A stretch of DNA of 64,000 nucleotides, taken from positions 27,287,913 through 27,351,912 of the forward strand of contig CM068547.1 in NCBI GenBank assembly GCA_035048495.1, read 5' to 3'. The text below holds more notes on this DNA, generated by a model, which was given only the letters and a program-made list of their open reading frames with translations, did no database searches and was not told the origin of the DNA. The DNA is not shown here. Source of the stretch: Euptelea pleiosperma. Its lineage: Eukaryota > Streptophyta > Magnoliopsida > Ranunculales > Eupteleaceae. Position 1 is the first letter of the stretch.

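Overview
This window is nuclear DNA from a land plant, most likely a flowering plant. The clues are spliced genes with GT-AG introns, Ty1/Copia and Ty3/Gypsy retrotransposons primed by tRNA-Met, L1-type LINEs, hAT and Mutator-like MITEs, and one host gene that belongs to a conserved plant family. I cannot name the species.

Only one host gene is visible, and it covers nearly the whole window on the minus strand. Seventeen exons (63941-64000 down to 538-777) join into a 960-codon open frame with no stop and with matching intron phases at every junction. From memory of the family, it is the orthologue of the large glycine-rich, cysteine-rich, multi-pass membrane protein represented in Arabidopsis by AT5G11700, AT5G47020 and AT4G32920. 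Its 5' end lies beyond base 64000 and its last exon lies before base 1. Almost everything else is intron, and five introns are inflated by transposable elements (17.3, 12.7, 11.5, 10.7 and 3.4 kb).

Layout by increasing coordinate. 1-5 kb: seven 3'-proximal exons plus two in the membrane-linker part, with a TRIM-type LTR at the window edge and a 337-bp MITE. 5-22 kb intron: a short non-autonomous LTR element (5965-20538, TSD ATGTT) sits in a LINE relic. It contains a Copia element (E1, 7023-20120), which contains a hAT fragment (7539-8401), a same-family Copia (E2, 10017-15703) and a 1.07-kb hAT-like MITE (17204-18272). A Copia gag relic follows. 22-26 kb intron: a 2.1-kb solo LTR. 26-37 kb intron: a decayed Copia relic (E5) is interrupted by a 5'-truncated LINE, a TRIM and a very young Copia (E3, 30740-36174). 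39-51 kb intron: a LINE (about 40.0-49.2 kb) is interrupted by Copia E4 (40647-46433), which carries its own small solo LTR. 51-64 kb intron: a 958-bp palindromic Mutator-like MITE, a second copy of the hAT-like MITE, and a Gypsy element on the minus strand (54751-62782) whose 5' LTR holds another LINE.

None of the retroelement reading frames is intact. The Copia elements are nonetheless informative. Their LTRs end in TG...CT rather than TG...CA. Their leaders carry a conserved pair of TGACGTCA palindromes about 22 nt apart, just downstream of the primer binding site. E1 and E4, at separate loci, share the same integrase stop codon and frameshift, which implies that an already defective copy was mobilised. 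The host gene looks intact at every visible splice site.
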